Part shown: positions 8,190 through 17,040 of the stretch, one piece after another
How the letters are laid out: each line of letters starts with the position of its first letter
Position numbering within the stretch: the first letter of the stretch is position 1
From: Dyadobacter arcticus
GTDB taxonomy: Bacteria; Bacteroidota; Bacteroidia; Cytophagales; Spirosomataceae
Length of the DNA: 64,000 bases
Assembly (NCBI RefSeq): GCF_011762185.1
Contig: NZ_JAASQJ010000006.1
Span: 1-64,000, forward strand
Direction of reading: 5' to 3'
Translations under genes and position numbers: made by a program
Notes under the pieces: generated by a model
What the model saw: only the letters and a program-made list of their open reading frames with translations
Databases searched by the model: none
Told to the model about the DNA's origin: nothing

Positions 8190-10961
8190 TTATCTGAATA
8201 ATTGATCAAAATTCAAACTCACATAATACAGGCCACCCACTGCCGGGGAACCGTATGCTTGTACGATGTATTTATTGCCCAGGTTAGAGCCGCCAATTTT
8301 GACGATCGTTTTCAGGCTAGGTATCCGATAGCTCACCTGCGCATCGAGCAGATTGTAAGATTTCACCCGTCCCGGCCTCAGCTCGGTGAATGTGCCGTAC
8401 CAGTCGAAACCAGCTTGCCAGTGCCAGGCCATATTGAAACCCAGATTGTCCGTCAGCTTCGAGTTACCGAACGTGACATTCGTTTTGGTTTTTGGTGTAT
8501 TAAATGCCGGGATGTTGTTGGCGTCGGCGTTTTTGAGGTTAAATTCAATAAAGGTCGCATTCACACCAGCCTTAAAATTTTTAGGTAAGGAGTAGGTCAA
8601 CCCAGCGCTAACTCCTTGAATCGAAACTTTGTCGGCAGCATTGGTATACAATTGAAACAATTGTCTGTCTGCACCTAAAAGCTCAGCAGCAGCGGCAGGG
8701 TTAACCTTTCCATCGGCTAATATAATGTTGGATTTAGCTCTTGCAACCACGGTATTGATCATAAAATCCGTGTATTCGCTATAATAGTAATTCAAATCAA
8801 AAAGAACTTTCTTGGCTATAATCCCTTTATAACCAATTTCATAGCTCTTGACTTTCTCTGATTTAATGTAAGGCACATTGGATTTCACCAGCCTGTCCTT
8901 GTTATTGGCAACTGCTTGCGGGAAAGGCGTTCCCTTTTGCATATCAGCTCCAAATGCGCTGGCAAAAGCGGAAAACGATGCAATGGTCACCGAGTTTTCA
9001 TAAGCATTTAATCCTGCCGAATTTACAGGCGCGCCACCCAGGATAATGATCGGCCCCACATTCAGCTTAATGTATTGGTCACCAATGGTTGGGTTACGGA
9101 AGCCGGTTTGATAGGAAACGCGGAAATGATGGTCTTCCAGGGGTGAGAATACAGCCGAAGCTCTTGGTGTAAAACGGCCATCGAAATTCTCGTTTTTATC
9201 ATAGCGTCCCGAAAGTGTGAGCTTCAAATGGTCTTTCCAGAATGATTTGGAAACCTGCGCAAAAACACCATATTCACCATTGGTTAGGTTTTTATCCTTA
9301 TCGTCAAAAAGCGTCCCGCCGGTGTTGAGATAGTATTTACGGTAATTTCCACCTACCTGCAGGTTTACAAATTTCAAAACAGGGCTGAAATCATAAAGGC
9401 CCTCAACATGCCGTAGACTGCATTGACTTAATATCCCTGCTCCCGCCAGTCCGCGCGTTTGGATCAGCCTGTCTTTCGCTGAGTCAAATTCCGATGAACC
9501 TGGCAAAATCATTCCCTGATCTGCAAAGGAGCGTGCTGCCGTATGATTTTTGGTTGTTACCCCTGCCACGATTCCGTTGTAAGCCGCTGCATATCTTTCA
9601 AACCAGGTCGCATCCGCCTTGTCCGGCGTTACCGTATTGCCGCTCAGGTCTTTTACCCAGGTGCGGTTGATCTGCTGGCCCAATGCGCGGGTATTATATG
9701 AGTTGGTCGAATATTCATTGTTGGTGTAGGCACGAACATAAAAGTTGCTGCCTTTGAGTTCAAGTTTGTGTTGCATGAACTTGAAATCGTTGATGACGAA
9801 ACGGTTACTACCTGTATATTGGGCAGTACCCTGATTGTAGTTCGCCTGATAAATGACTTCTAGCTTGTCGGTAATGCGGTAATGTAAGGCCGCACTGGAT
9901 TTGAAGCTGTAAACGCCATAAGTCGCAAGGTCCTTTTCCTCGTAACCCGTGCGCGACACGCGACCGATGTTCGGAAGTGTTTGGGCTACCTCATCACCGT
10001 AAATGTTGAGTGCATTTTTTCCGGGATTGTTAGGTCCGCGATTTGCTGCTGGCGTGTTCGGGTCTATGTCTGTGTAATCATTTGCATTCCAGTCAGTTCC
10101 TTTGAGATAGGATACGTTGACTTTGATTGCGAATCTATTGTTGAAAGCTTTGGCGTAACGAACTGCCAGATCATAAACCGGCTTGGCTCCCAGGTTTGTG
10201 CCGTCGCCAATATGGTTGACCCCAAATTTGGTCTGGGCACTTAATCCCTGATATTCAAATGGATTTTTTGTCCGCGTATTCAGCATACCGTTGAATGCGA
10301 TCGGGCCATACAATGCGGACGCGGCTCCCGGGATCAGTTCTACGCTTTCCACATCGATATCGTGCGGGCCAAACAGGTTACCCATCGCGAATCCAAGGCC
10401 GGAAGGCTGGTTATCCACCCCATCCACCAATTGCAGAAAGCGGCTGTTCCCAGTACTATTGAAGCCTCTTGTGTTGATTTGCTTATAAGTAAGGCTGCTG
10501 GTGACCATGTCCAGTGACTTCATATTCACCAATCCATCAAAATAATTGGCCGAAGGTGTTTGCTGTACCGCCCTCGAATCCATTTTTTCAATGCTGACAG
10601 GCGAGCGCAAAATATTTTCCTCTACCCGGGAAGCTGTTACCACGACTTGGTTGAGTTCTTCAATGGACGGCACCAAGTTAATGCGCAGGTTTTCAGCAGA
10701 AGCCACTTCGGTTTCCTGACGCGCATAACCGATCAGCGAAACGATCAGGGTGGCAGGTGTTGTTGACTTTAATTCAAAATAACCTTCTGAATTCGTAATG
10801 GTACCGGTATTTTTTCCTTTTATAGAAATCGAAACCCCTGAAATGGGTTTTTGCGAATCACTGTCAAAGATGTGACCTGAAATTTTAGTCGATTGGGCAT
10901 AAGCTGCTTGTGCCAAAAACAGGCAAAGCGCTGTGTAAAGGAAGAGTAAATGTTTTTTCAT
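8190..10961 (-). CDS. TonB-dependent receptor with carboxypeptidase-like domain
   Basis: This 923-residue outer-membrane receptor has a signal peptide (1-22), an N-terminal carboxypeptidase-regulatory-like domain (about 25-100, with GVSISIKGKNTGTITN..G.F), a TonB-box-like LNQVVVTASR at about 105-114, a plug with VELIPGAASALYGP at about 205-220, and a long barrel. It is 18 bases downstream of an AhpD-like gene and three bases upstream of the MFS gene, all in one direction. A large internal loop region between about 440 and 520 includes cysteine. Unlike SusC it has no SusD partner. It likely moves a small ligand across the outer membrane for the MFS transporter. Confidence 0.88.
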   Translation of the reverse strand: MKKHLLFLYTALCLFLAQAAYAQSTKISGHIFDSDSQKPISGVSISIKGKNTGTITNSEGYFELKSTTPATLIVSLIGYARQETEVASAENLRINLVPSIEELNQVVVTASRVEENILRSPVSIEKMDSRAVQQTPSANYFDGLVNMKSLDMVTSSLTYKQINTRGFNSTGNSRFLQLVDGVDNQPSGLGFAMGNLFGPHDIDVESVELIPGAASALYGPIAFNGMLNTRTKNPFEYQGLSAQTKFGVNHIGDGTNLGAKPVYDLAVRYAKAFNNRFAIKVNVSYLKGTDWNANDYTDIDPNTPAANRGPNNPGKNALNIYGDEVAQTLPNIGRVSRTGYEEKDLATYGVYSFKSSAALHYRITDKLEVIYQANYNQGTAQYTGSNRFVINDFKFMQHKLELKGSNFYVRAYTNNEYSTNSYNTRALGQQINRTWVKDLSGNTVTPDKADATWFERYAAAYNGIVAGVTTKNHTAARSFADQGMILPGSSEFDSAKDRLIQTRGLAGAGILSQCSLRHVEGLYDFSPVLKFVNLQVGGNYRKYYLNTGGTLFDDKDKNLTNGEYGVFAQVSKSFWKDHLKLTLSGRYDKNENFDGRFTPRASAVFSPLEDHHFRVSYQTGFRNPTIGDQYIKLNVGPIIILGGAPVNSAGLNAYENSVTIASFSAFASAFGADMQKGTPFPQAVANNKDRLVKSNVPYIKSEKVKSYEIGYKGIIAKKVLFDLNYYYSEYTDFMINTVVARAKSNIILADGKVNPAAAAELLGADRQLFQLYTNAADKVSIQGVSAGLTYSLPKNFKAGVNATFIEFNLKNADANNIPAFNTPKTKTNVTFGNSKLTDNLGFNMAWHWQAGFDWYGTFTELRPGRVKSYNLLDAQVSYRIPSLKTIVKIGGSNLGNKYIVQAYGSPAVGGLYYVSLNFDQLFR

Positions 10962-10979
10962 AAACGTTGTTTCTAAATT

Positions 10980-11555
10980 TTAGGTGGGTTGAGTTTGTTT
11001 TTTCAAATGGTCGTAACCGTTGGCCAGTCTGTTGTAACCGTTGTCTTTCAGGCGTTGCCCCAGGCCTTTATAAAACGCTGGGTCCGAAGGCGCAACAGTG
11101 GCCATTCCGTCTACATAGCGGTTGTATAGGCAAAACAGGGCTGCGATCAACACGGTGTCATGGATTTCAAGGTCAGTTGCGCCGCGCTCTTTTGCGAGCG
11201 CAATCGCATCTTCGGTAACTGCTTTTCCGCTTGCCTGAACCTGCCTTGCGATTTTTAACAATGCTTTCATTTTCTCACTCACAGGCGCCGCGTCGATATC
11301 CTGTTTCATGATCTCGCAGGTTTCACTTTCGCCCAGCAATACATCCGCAGCAGCTGTATGCGCAGCCGTGCAAAACTTGCACTCGTTGTTGTGCGACACG
11401 ATTGTCGCGATCAGTTCGCGCTCGGCAGGCGCCAACGTGGAATCTCCCCGCAATAAAGTTTGGGTCAATATCCTGATCGGATGTGCAGTAAGCTGGCTGT
11501 ATTCCAGCAAACCTGTAATCCCCGGTAAATGCTCAGGCAATGGTATATGTGGCAT
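10980..11555 (-). CDS. AhpD-like / carboxymuconolactone decarboxylase family protein, copy 1
   Basis: This 191-residue cytosolic protein has the AhpD-type core E..C..C...H (Cys59, Cys62, His66) in ECKFCTAAH, preceded by LRGDSTL..AERELIA. Proteins of this peroxidase-related group reduce peroxides or disulfides through the CxxC pair. It is a close paralogue of the next gene upstream (11716-12273), sharing the LLRG.STL..GERELIA block, the CxxC site and the GATD.EIHDTVLIAA..C..NRYVDG block. It directly precedes the TonB receptor, so it may detoxify or modify what that receptor brings in. The tail is extended and Lys/Gln-rich compared with copy 2. Confidence 0.82.
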   Translation of the reverse strand: MPHIPLPEHLPGITGLLEYSQLTAHPIRILTQTLLRGDSTLAPAERELIATIVSHNNECKFCTAAHTAAADVLLGESETCEIMKQDIDAAPVSEKMKALLKIARQVQASGKAVTEDAIALAKERGATDLEIHDTVLIAALFCLYNRYVDGMATVAPSDPAFYKGLGQRLKDNGYNRLANGYDHLKKQTQPT

Positions 11556-11715
11556 TTGGTTTGGTACTTGGATGTATAAATTGATTGGAGTCAGACGTGG
11601 TCAATTGTGGTCATGAGTAGTCATTAGTTGTCATGTGTTGTTCAAATTGCCATAGATGACAGCTTCTCATTATGAGTAACTATTCTTTACAATAAATGAC
11701 AATCAATGACCACTC
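11556..11715. repeat. Spacer with short imperfect tandem repeats
   Basis: Between the two AhpD-like genes, positions about 11598-11640 carry four imperfect copies of a GTGGTCATTAGTT-like unit, and a complementary ATGACCAC lies at about 11706-11714. The pair could form a long-range hairpin in the transcript. No gene is seen. Confidence 0.4.
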
Positions 11716-12273
11716 CTAAACGTCCTGCACAACGGTCTCCCGAACATAGCCCTTAAACGCCATCCTCTGACCCATTTCGCGGTATGCTTCGTTATGCTGA
11801 GGTGCCCATGTTCCGAGTCCGTCTACATACCGGTTGAACATGCAAAATGCAGCGGCGATCAGGACCGTATCATGGATTTCCTGGTCGGTTGCGCCTTCTT
11901 CCCTCGCAGCAGCAATGTGCTCGTCCTTCACTTCCTTGCCGCTTTTTTGCACTTTGGCAGCGATGTTCAGGAGAGTGCGAAGTTTGGGGGTAATCTCAAT
12001 CTGCTGGAAATTCTGTTTGATGTCGTCAATCAGGCTAAGGTCGCATTGCAAATGTGCCATCGCCGCAGATGCGTGCGAGGTATGGCAGAAATGACAGTCG
12101 TTTAGATAAGAAACATGTGCTGCAATTAGCTCGCGCTCTCCGCTTGTTAGAGTGGATTCGCCCCTTAGCAAGGTTTCGGCGAGCAATTGCAATGGTGCGG
12201 CCGTTTCAGGACGGAAATTGAATAATCCCACAATTCCTGGAAGGGACTCATCGGGTAATGTTATATGTGCCAT
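11716..12273 (-). CDS. AhpD-like / carboxymuconolactone decarboxylase family protein, copy 2
   Basis: This 185-residue paralogue of copy 1 keeps the same layout: LLRGESTL..GERELIA, the redox pair in DCHFCHTSH (Cys60, Cys63, His67), and GATDQEIHDTVLIAAAFCMFNRYVDG. An extra histidine follows the first cysteine, compared with lysine in copy 1, so the reactive site surroundings differ. It lies 160 bases upstream of copy 1 and 142 bases downstream of the membrane-anchored unknown. Peroxide or disulfide reduction is the family expectation. Tandem duplication with a changed active-site neighbourhood suggests the two act on related but different substrates, or as a hetero-oligomer. Confidence 0.82.
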   Translation of the reverse strand: MAHITLPDESLPGIVGLFNFRPETAAPLQLLAETLLRGESTLTSGERELIAAHVSYLNDCHFCHTSHASAAMAHLQCDLSLIDDIKQNFQQIEITPKLRTLLNIAAKVQKSGKEVKDEHIAAAREEGATDQEIHDTVLIAAAFCMFNRYVDGLGTWAPQHNEAYREMGQRMAFKGYVRETVVQDV

Positions 12274-12415
12274 TGGGAAAAATCTGTTTTAGTAAATCAG
12301 TTTTTCTCCTGTTTGCAAATGCGTTGTTTCGTTTTTGGGTATTTAAGCCAACAATGCACTGCGGAAGGATCACGCCAAGGCGCGACGCTAATCAGGAGTG
12401 GTAAAAATGGAGATA

Positions 12416-12970
12416 CTAACCCAGATTGGGTGGCGGCGACGGGATTTTGGAATGCCTTTCAGGAAAAAAGGAAATGGCAGTCGGATAGTAGGCCCTTTGA
12501 GCAGGTGTCCATTCCAGCACATAGAAGATGTGCTTACGACCCTGGTTCATGTATTCTTTGAGGAAATTCTTTAAGATATGCGAATGATGGCCTTTTTGAG
12601 AATCTGAAGATTGCCCGGTTACCTGATCATTGATCCTGGAAACCAACTCACTGAAACGATCCCTGGCATTTTGATCCACTGCGCATTGCACATACAAAGT
12701 GTCATTGATCAGCTGCTGGCTTTTCATCTGGTAAAACTGGCCTTCATGCTCGATCTGACCTTGAACAGGTTCAGGAGCGTCCCAGTTGTTCTGATAAGGA
12801 ACAGCAACAGGCACCTTGATGACAATATCGCCGGAGACGATTGATTGATGAACAAGATCCCTACCCCTGGCACTAATAGTCTGTGTTTCCTCCGACAAAT
12901 AGACTATGGAATAGCCTACCATGTTGTAGAGGAGCAGCCCCAAAAGCGATATGGATAAAATCCTGCGCAA
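12416..12970 (-). CDS. Membrane-anchored protein of unknown function
   Basis: This 184-residue protein has one hydrophobic segment at about 4-25 (a signal anchor or uncleaved signal peptide), then a soluble region. The middle contains QGQIEHEGQFYQMKSQQLINDTLYVQC, suggesting beta strands, and the region near 120-135 is His/Ser/Gln-rich (KGHHSH). The C terminus is Pro-rich. I do not recognise a family. It leads the same-strand series that includes the AhpD-like pair and the TonB receptor, so it may be part of that cluster, perhaps as a periplasmic binding or anchoring factor. The His-rich patch could bind metal. Confidence 0.55.
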   Translation of the reverse strand: MRRILSISLLGLLLYNMVGYSIVYLSEETQTISARGRDLVHQSIVSGDIVIKVPVAVPYQNNWDAPEPVQGQIEHEGQFYQMKSQQLINDTLYVQCAVDQNARDRFSELVSRINDQVTGQSSDSQKGHHSHILKNFLKEYMNQGRKHIFYVLEWTPAQRAYYPTAISFFPERHSKIPSPPPNLG

Positions 12971-13092
12971 TGTTTAAATATTGAAATTTTATGATGATTC
13001 TTGCAAATGTATAAAAAGCTTTTGATGGTTACCTAGCTTTTCACCTTATTTTTGTTTCACATTACTGTAAAATACTTTGCAAATATATTGTT

Positions 13093-13434
13093 ATGCCATT
13101 TGTTAATTTTAATACCAAAAAAGTGGTCAAGATCTGGGATGGAATTTACGGTACCCTCGGACATTCTGAAAAACAGACTTTCGGCCGTTTCACCATCGAT
13201 TCAGGGACATTGCTTCCTGAGCACAGCCACGTGCACGAACAGTGGTGCCACGTCCTTGAAGGCGAACTCGAATTTATGGTGGATGGCGAAAAGATGTTGC
13301 TAACCAGTGGAATGACGGCTTATATTCCTTCCAATGCCCCTCATTCGGCTGTGGCGCACACCGCCTGCAAGGTACTCGACTGCTTTACGCCAGCCCGTCA
13401 GGATTTTATTGAGTTGGAAAAACAGACGGAATAG
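13093..13434 (+). CDS. Cupin-domain protein
   Basis: This 113-residue single-domain cupin has motif 1, HSHVHEQWCHVLEGE, with metal ligands His44/46/48 and Glu49 as candidates, and motif 2 with PSNAPHSAVAH (His84). It has no signal peptide. Small cupins of this type bind a divalent metal and act as isomerases, dioxygenases or sensors; the sequence alone does not choose. It is transcribed away from the minus-strand cluster and ends 39 bases before the convergent SDR gene. Confidence 0.85.
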   Translation: MPFVNFNTKKVVKIWDGIYGTLGHSEKQTFGRFTIDSGTLLPEHSHVHEQWCHVLEGELEFMVDGEKMLLTSGMTAYIPSNAPHSAVAHTACKVLDCFTPARQDFIELEKQTE

Positions 13435-13473
13435 CTTTCGATAAGGCCTATACGTACGCGCTGCATCCCAGCA

Positions 13474-14217
13474 TTAGTAAGTCGCTCTTCCGCCCGATAG
13501 GTCAAAGGTGAAACCGGTTGTAAAGCTGTTTTCCGGCGAGACAATGAATGCGGCTATGTTTGCTGCCTCTTCTAATGTCCCGGTTCGTTTCATAGGGATC
13601 TTTTCGGTCATGTACTTCACCTGCATTTCAGGCATAGCATCCACCAGGGGCGTTTGGATCACGGCCGGGGCTAATGCATTGATAGTGATGCCGGTATCGG
13701 CGTACTCTTTCCCCTGCACCTTGGTCATCCCGATCACCGCGGCCTTAGACGCCGAGTAAGCAAGCATGCCCGCATTTCCTTCTTTACCGGCGATGGAGGC
13801 AATGTGCAAAATCCGTCCATAATTTTTTGCCAGCATGTGCGGCAATACTGCTTTGGAAGTATAAAAGCTCGCCATAAAATTGATCTCGAAGACCTTTTGC
13901 AGATTTTCGGCACTTACGTCATGACTTTTAATGTTGGTTTCACCAGTGATGCCCGCGCAATTAATCAGGATATCTATTTTACCAAAACGCCCAATGATCC
14001 GCGCGACAGCTGCTTCTACCTGCGACTGATCCGTTAGGTCCAGGCCGATAAGCTCTTCATACTTTTCCGGGTTGACAAACTGCTCGTTCAAAGCTTTCTC
14101 ATTAATGTCTAACAACCCTATGCAGGCACCCTCATTCAACAATTTATGGGAAATGACAAGACCAAGCCCCGACGCAGCTCCGGTAATAATTGCTACTTGT
14201 TTATTGAAACTACCCAT
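13474..14217 (-). CDS. SDR family oxidoreductase, FabG-like
   Basis: This 247-residue classical short-chain dehydrogenase has the dinucleotide motif TGAASGLG at about 12-19, NCAG at about 86-89, a serine in HIASIAG and the catalytic YSASK at about 150-154. The D of LLDIN after strand beta-2 suggests NAD(H) rather than NADP(H) preference. The C terminus ends GFTFDLSGGRATY, as in sugar- or acyl-acting FabG relatives. The substrate is not known. It is monocistronic on present evidence, convergent with the cupin gene. Confidence 0.88.
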   Translation of the reverse strand: MGSFNKQVAIITGAASGLGLVISHKLLNEGACIGLLDINEKALNEQFVNPEKYEELIGLDLTDQSQVEAAVARIIGRFGKIDILINCAGITGETNIKSHDVSAENLQKVFEINFMASFYTSKAVLPHMLAKNYGRILHIASIAGKEGNAGMLAYSASKAAVIGMTKVQGKEYADTGITINALAPAVIQTPLVDAMPEMQVKYMTEKIPMKRTGTLEEAANIAAFIVSPENSFTTGFTFDLSGGRATY

Positions 14218-14362
14218 TTGCCGGTGGTTGTTTAGTCATATTTAACATATCCGATTGAAAAGTCCATTTTGTACCGATTTTAACTACCATTTGTCAATGT
14301 TGTTTCCTGGTGCATAATTTCCCTCTTTCCCCTTTGATTATAAGAAGGACGGACAAAAAGAA

Positions 14363-14408
14363 ACCGGGCAAAGAAGAACTGATGTTGCAGCCTGATTCTT
14401 TACCCGGT
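14363..14408 (-). terminator. Hairpin between SDR and small unknown gene
   Basis: Arms 14363-14375 and 14396-14408 match at 12 of 13 positions with a 20-base loop. On the minus strand the hairpin is followed by T-rich sequence and lies about 80 bases after the stop of the 14486-14818 gene, so it may end that transcript. Confidence 0.5.
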
Positions 14409-14485
14409 ATTGTGCCTTAATTTTAGTAACAGAAGTAAGTTTTCTAATAACTTAAGTGTGTGTGTGTGATGCTATCCCATATTAT

Positions 14486-14818
14486 TTAAAGCAATTCGCT
14501 TTCGTAGTGCAGGCCTATTTGCGCTGGATGGTAACTTATGATGCGGTTAAATTCTGATAGCGCCTGATTAACTTGTCTTTGTGATACGCCGCTATATTCG
14601 AGCAATAATATTTTCGCCTGGTTATTGGTAGACCGCTTCATTTTCCAATATTGCGGATGATTGATTCCTATGGGTGTACGGAAGTATTTTTCCTTCGGTT
14701 CTTTGATCAGGATCTCATATTCGGTACTGAATTGAGGATTGTCGTGAAGGAAGAAGCCTTTAACAATTACTTTCACCTCTCTTCCACTTTTAAGCTGAAA
14801 AGTTTTTTCGTGTATCAT
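14486..14818 (-). CDS. Small protein of unknown function
   Basis: This 110-residue protein has no signal peptide or membrane segment. The N-terminal half reads as beta strands (EKTFQLKSGREVKVIVKGFF), and the C-terminal half includes an amphipathic segment with RQVNQALSEFNRIISYH. I recognise no family. It stands alone between two spacers of about 250 bases, each without other genes. The open frame, ATG start and A-rich leader support a real gene. Confidence 0.55.
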   Translation of the reverse strand: MIHEKTFQLKSGREVKVIVKGFFLHDNPQFSTEYEILIKEPKEKYFRTPIGINHPQYWKMKRSTNNQAKILLLEYSGVSQRQVNQALSEFNRIISYHPAQIGLHYESELL

Positions 14819-15064
14819 AACAGGATTTGTTTAAGAATATCGGAATTGACAAGTTGTCGGTTCGGAAGGTCGGAATCATATTTATCTACAAAATTCCCGT
14901 ACCAGCAATAGCATTTTGTAAACATTACAAACATCACCTCTGAGAACGACTTTTTTTCATTAAGTTTAGCTAACGGTCGAATATGTTAGCCTACGGTAAC
15001 ATTTTGCGGATTTTAGGTAGTAGATTTTTTCAATAGCCTGACTAAGAGCCGCTAGCACTGAAAT

Positions 15065-16237
15065 TCACTCGATGATGTGACCAACAAATTGGGCTGTATT
15101 ATCGAGGATCTTACCGCCCCGCCTGAATCCCAATGCGCAAGCTTCACCCGCGTAGAAAATACCCGCCTGATAAGAATGTCCGTTTGCGTCAACCGGAAAT
15201 GTCACGTATTCCTGATAAACCTTGCTCTGATTTGCATATTCGCCCTCTACCGCCTCCGATATATCTCCCCCTTTTTCAACGATGGATACATTCGCACCTT
15301 CCCGCCCGAACAGGACTTTGCTGACTGATTTCTTGTGAGGTAATAAATATCGCTCAGTCTGAAGTAATAGGGGATGGTAAGGGTACAAGTCCCATAGCAC
15401 TTTAAGGATGTATTTGGATTGAAATAATAAAGTGTAAGCCGGATTGAGAATCAATGCTTTACGGTTTTTCACTATTTCTGTCAACATTCCTGCAAGCTCA
15501 GGTTCGTCCAATCCGATGTATTCCCAGGGAACCAGTTTGAACCAAAAATCAAAACGGATGAAATTGCTGGTATCCCCGTCCTGGAAAAAAATCCCTTCGC
15601 CATTTGAAAACTCAACATCGTCAATATAAGCAAACTCAGTATCGAAGCCGGCCTCACGTGCGGCTTCCGTGAGTAGGGCAACATTAGTATCATCCTCAGG
15701 AAATCCCCGCATGGCGGAGAATAGTATGGAAGGGCTGAGGTCGGAATTGGCTTCCCGGATGTACCTGAACTGACCAACCAATGTTTCATACAACGTGTTG
15801 AACTGCCTTGAGTCGTCCAGCGCATTCATGCGAAGGTGCGCCCACTGTACAACCGACGTTTCAGGGATACAAGTTGCAGTATCTGCATTAAACTCAATGA
15901 GTTTTACTGACTCTCCATCGAAACCTCCTGCAAGATCAAAACGCCCGTACAAATGCACTTGCCGATCGTCCTCCCATGATAATTTGATCATTTCGATCAG
16001 ATTATCCGGGATTCCCATTTCCTTGAATAAATCTTTGTCAATCACATGCTGCCCGGCTTCGACCAGCATATCGTATAAGGTATTCGCAGCGTCGTAATAT
16101 TGCGTTGCCTGCTCCTCCCCGACGATTACCACATCGTTTACAACATATGGGGCTGTGTCGGTACCGAGCATCCAGTTCCACCCCACATTCTGAAGTGCTT
16201 GTTCAGGAGGATTGGGCAATGATTTTAAATTTACCAT
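15065..16237 (-). CDS. Glutathionylspermidine synthase-like ATP-grasp protein (YgiC/YjfC type)
   Basis: This 390-residue protein belongs to the C-terminal synthetase-like family of glutathionylspermidine synthase. Landmarks are LYGRFDLA near the start of the core, KLIEFNADTAT, NPAYTLLFQSK and the late F.AGEACALGFRRG. Such ATP-grasp enzymes ligate amine and carboxyl groups, and YgiC in Escherichia coli has no proven glutathionylspermidine activity. I choose ATG 16237 over an upstream in-frame start because a strong GGAGG lies five bases before it, and it begins one base after the stop of the upstream gene. The pair with a YgiB-like lipoprotein mirrors the ygiB-ygiC arrangement of proteobacteria. 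Confidence 0.85.
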   Translation of the reverse strand: MVNLKSLPNPPEQALQNVGWNWMLGTDTAPYVVNDVVIVGEEQATQYYDAANTLYDMLVEAGQHVIDKDLFKEMGIPDNLIEMIKLSWEDDRQVHLYGRFDLAGGFDGESVKLIEFNADTATCIPETSVVQWAHLRMNALDDSRQFNTLYETLVGQFRYIREANSDLSPSILFSAMRGFPEDDTNVALLTEAAREAGFDTEFAYIDDVEFSNGEGIFFQDGDTSNFIRFDFWFKLVPWEYIGLDEPELAGMLTEIVKNRKALILNPAYTLLFQSKYILKVLWDLYPYHPLLLQTERYLLPHKKSVSKVLFGREGANVSIVEKGGDISEAVEGEYANQSKVYQEYVTFPVDANGHSYQAGIFYAGEACALGFRRGGKILDNTAQFVGHIIE

Positions 16238-16238
16238 A

Positions 16239-16847
16239 TCAACCTCCGCTTCTGCCTGATGAACGTCCGAAAAATCCTTTTCTGCCTCCACTCGGCCTTG
16301 AAGTTACTGTGCGTGTGGTACGCGAAGCATTCACCTGACGCACAGCATTTTGAGAACGTTCGTAGGTGGATGGGTTGCTATAAAAACCCCGGCTTACATT
16401 CGGATCATTTCGATAGTTATTCATGTAGGAATTGCTCCGGTTGCGACCCAGCATATACCCGATCCCGCCATAAAGTAGCATGCTCGATAAGCCGGAATGA
16501 TGGCCAACATAGGAACGATTGTCACGAATTTCTTCGTCGATTAAAGCTTTGGCGGCGGCAGTGCTCAATGTGTCCACATGACCGTCGAGATAAGTAACTA
16601 TGGCCATAGAGCTGTCCACACCCACATTTTCCTCGTCCGTAATTCGGAATTCACCCGCCTTAACTTCCTTAATATGAGAGCGGATACCTTTGGAGTAACT
16701 TGTTTCTTCGTAACTATAAGCTTCTTCGTCTTCATTGGAAGAACAACTGCTCATGGTAACGCCTGATAATAAAGCCAAAGCCAGCGCACCACTGATACTA
16801 ATATCTTTTACGTTTTTAATAAAAGATCCTTTTCTTATTTGTGTCAT
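16239..16847 (-). CDS. YgiB-like (DUF1190) lipoprotein
   Basis: This 202-residue protein has a signal peptide with a lipobox ending MSSC, so Cys35 is the probable lipidation site. The middle includes YGGIGYMLGR and the C terminus is rich in Arg, Ser and Gly (SSGRSGG), a low-complexity tail. The layout matches DUF1190 proteins encoded next to YgiC-type ATP-grasp genes. Its last codons overlap the Shine-Dalgarno region of the downstream gene, so translation is probably coupled. Function is unknown; an envelope role is inferred from the lipobox. Confidence 0.72.
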   Translation of the reverse strand: MTQIRKGSFIKNVKDISISGALALALLSGVTMSSCSSNEDEEAYSYEETSYSKGIRSHIKEVKAGEFRITDEENVGVDSSMAIVTYLDGHVDTLSTAAAKALIDEEIRDNRSYVGHHSGLSSMLLYGGIGYMLGRNRSNSYMNNYRNDPNVSRGFYSNPSTYERSQNAVRQVNASRTTRTVTSRPSGGRKGFFGRSSGRSGG

Positions 16848-16986
16848 TTTGTTGGTTTTTATGCTGAGATTATCTCAAAACTAGTTCTTTTAATTTCAAA
16901 CTGAAGTCCCATTCTTTCGAAAGGTTCTTTTAAATGATTTGAAATACAAACGCCTTATAAACGGTTTTCTGTCAAGCCCTTAAATG

Positions 16987-17023
16987 AAGAAAGCATAACC
17001 CGTTGCTCAGGTTATGCTTTCTT
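16987..17023 (-). terminator. Strong terminator after the class V aminotransferase-like gene
   Basis: A perfect 14-bp stem (16987-17000 with 17010-17023) with a nine-base loop lies 17 bases after the minus-strand stop at 17041. T-rich sequence follows on the minus strand. Confidence 0.85.
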
Positions 17024-17040
17024 AAATAAGTAGAAAAAAA

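Noticed and set aside
16238-16291. Longer N terminus of the YgiC-like protein from 16291
   Set aside because: It would overlap the YgiB-like gene by 53 bases, while ATG 16237 has a strong ribosome site and one-base spacing from the stop codon.
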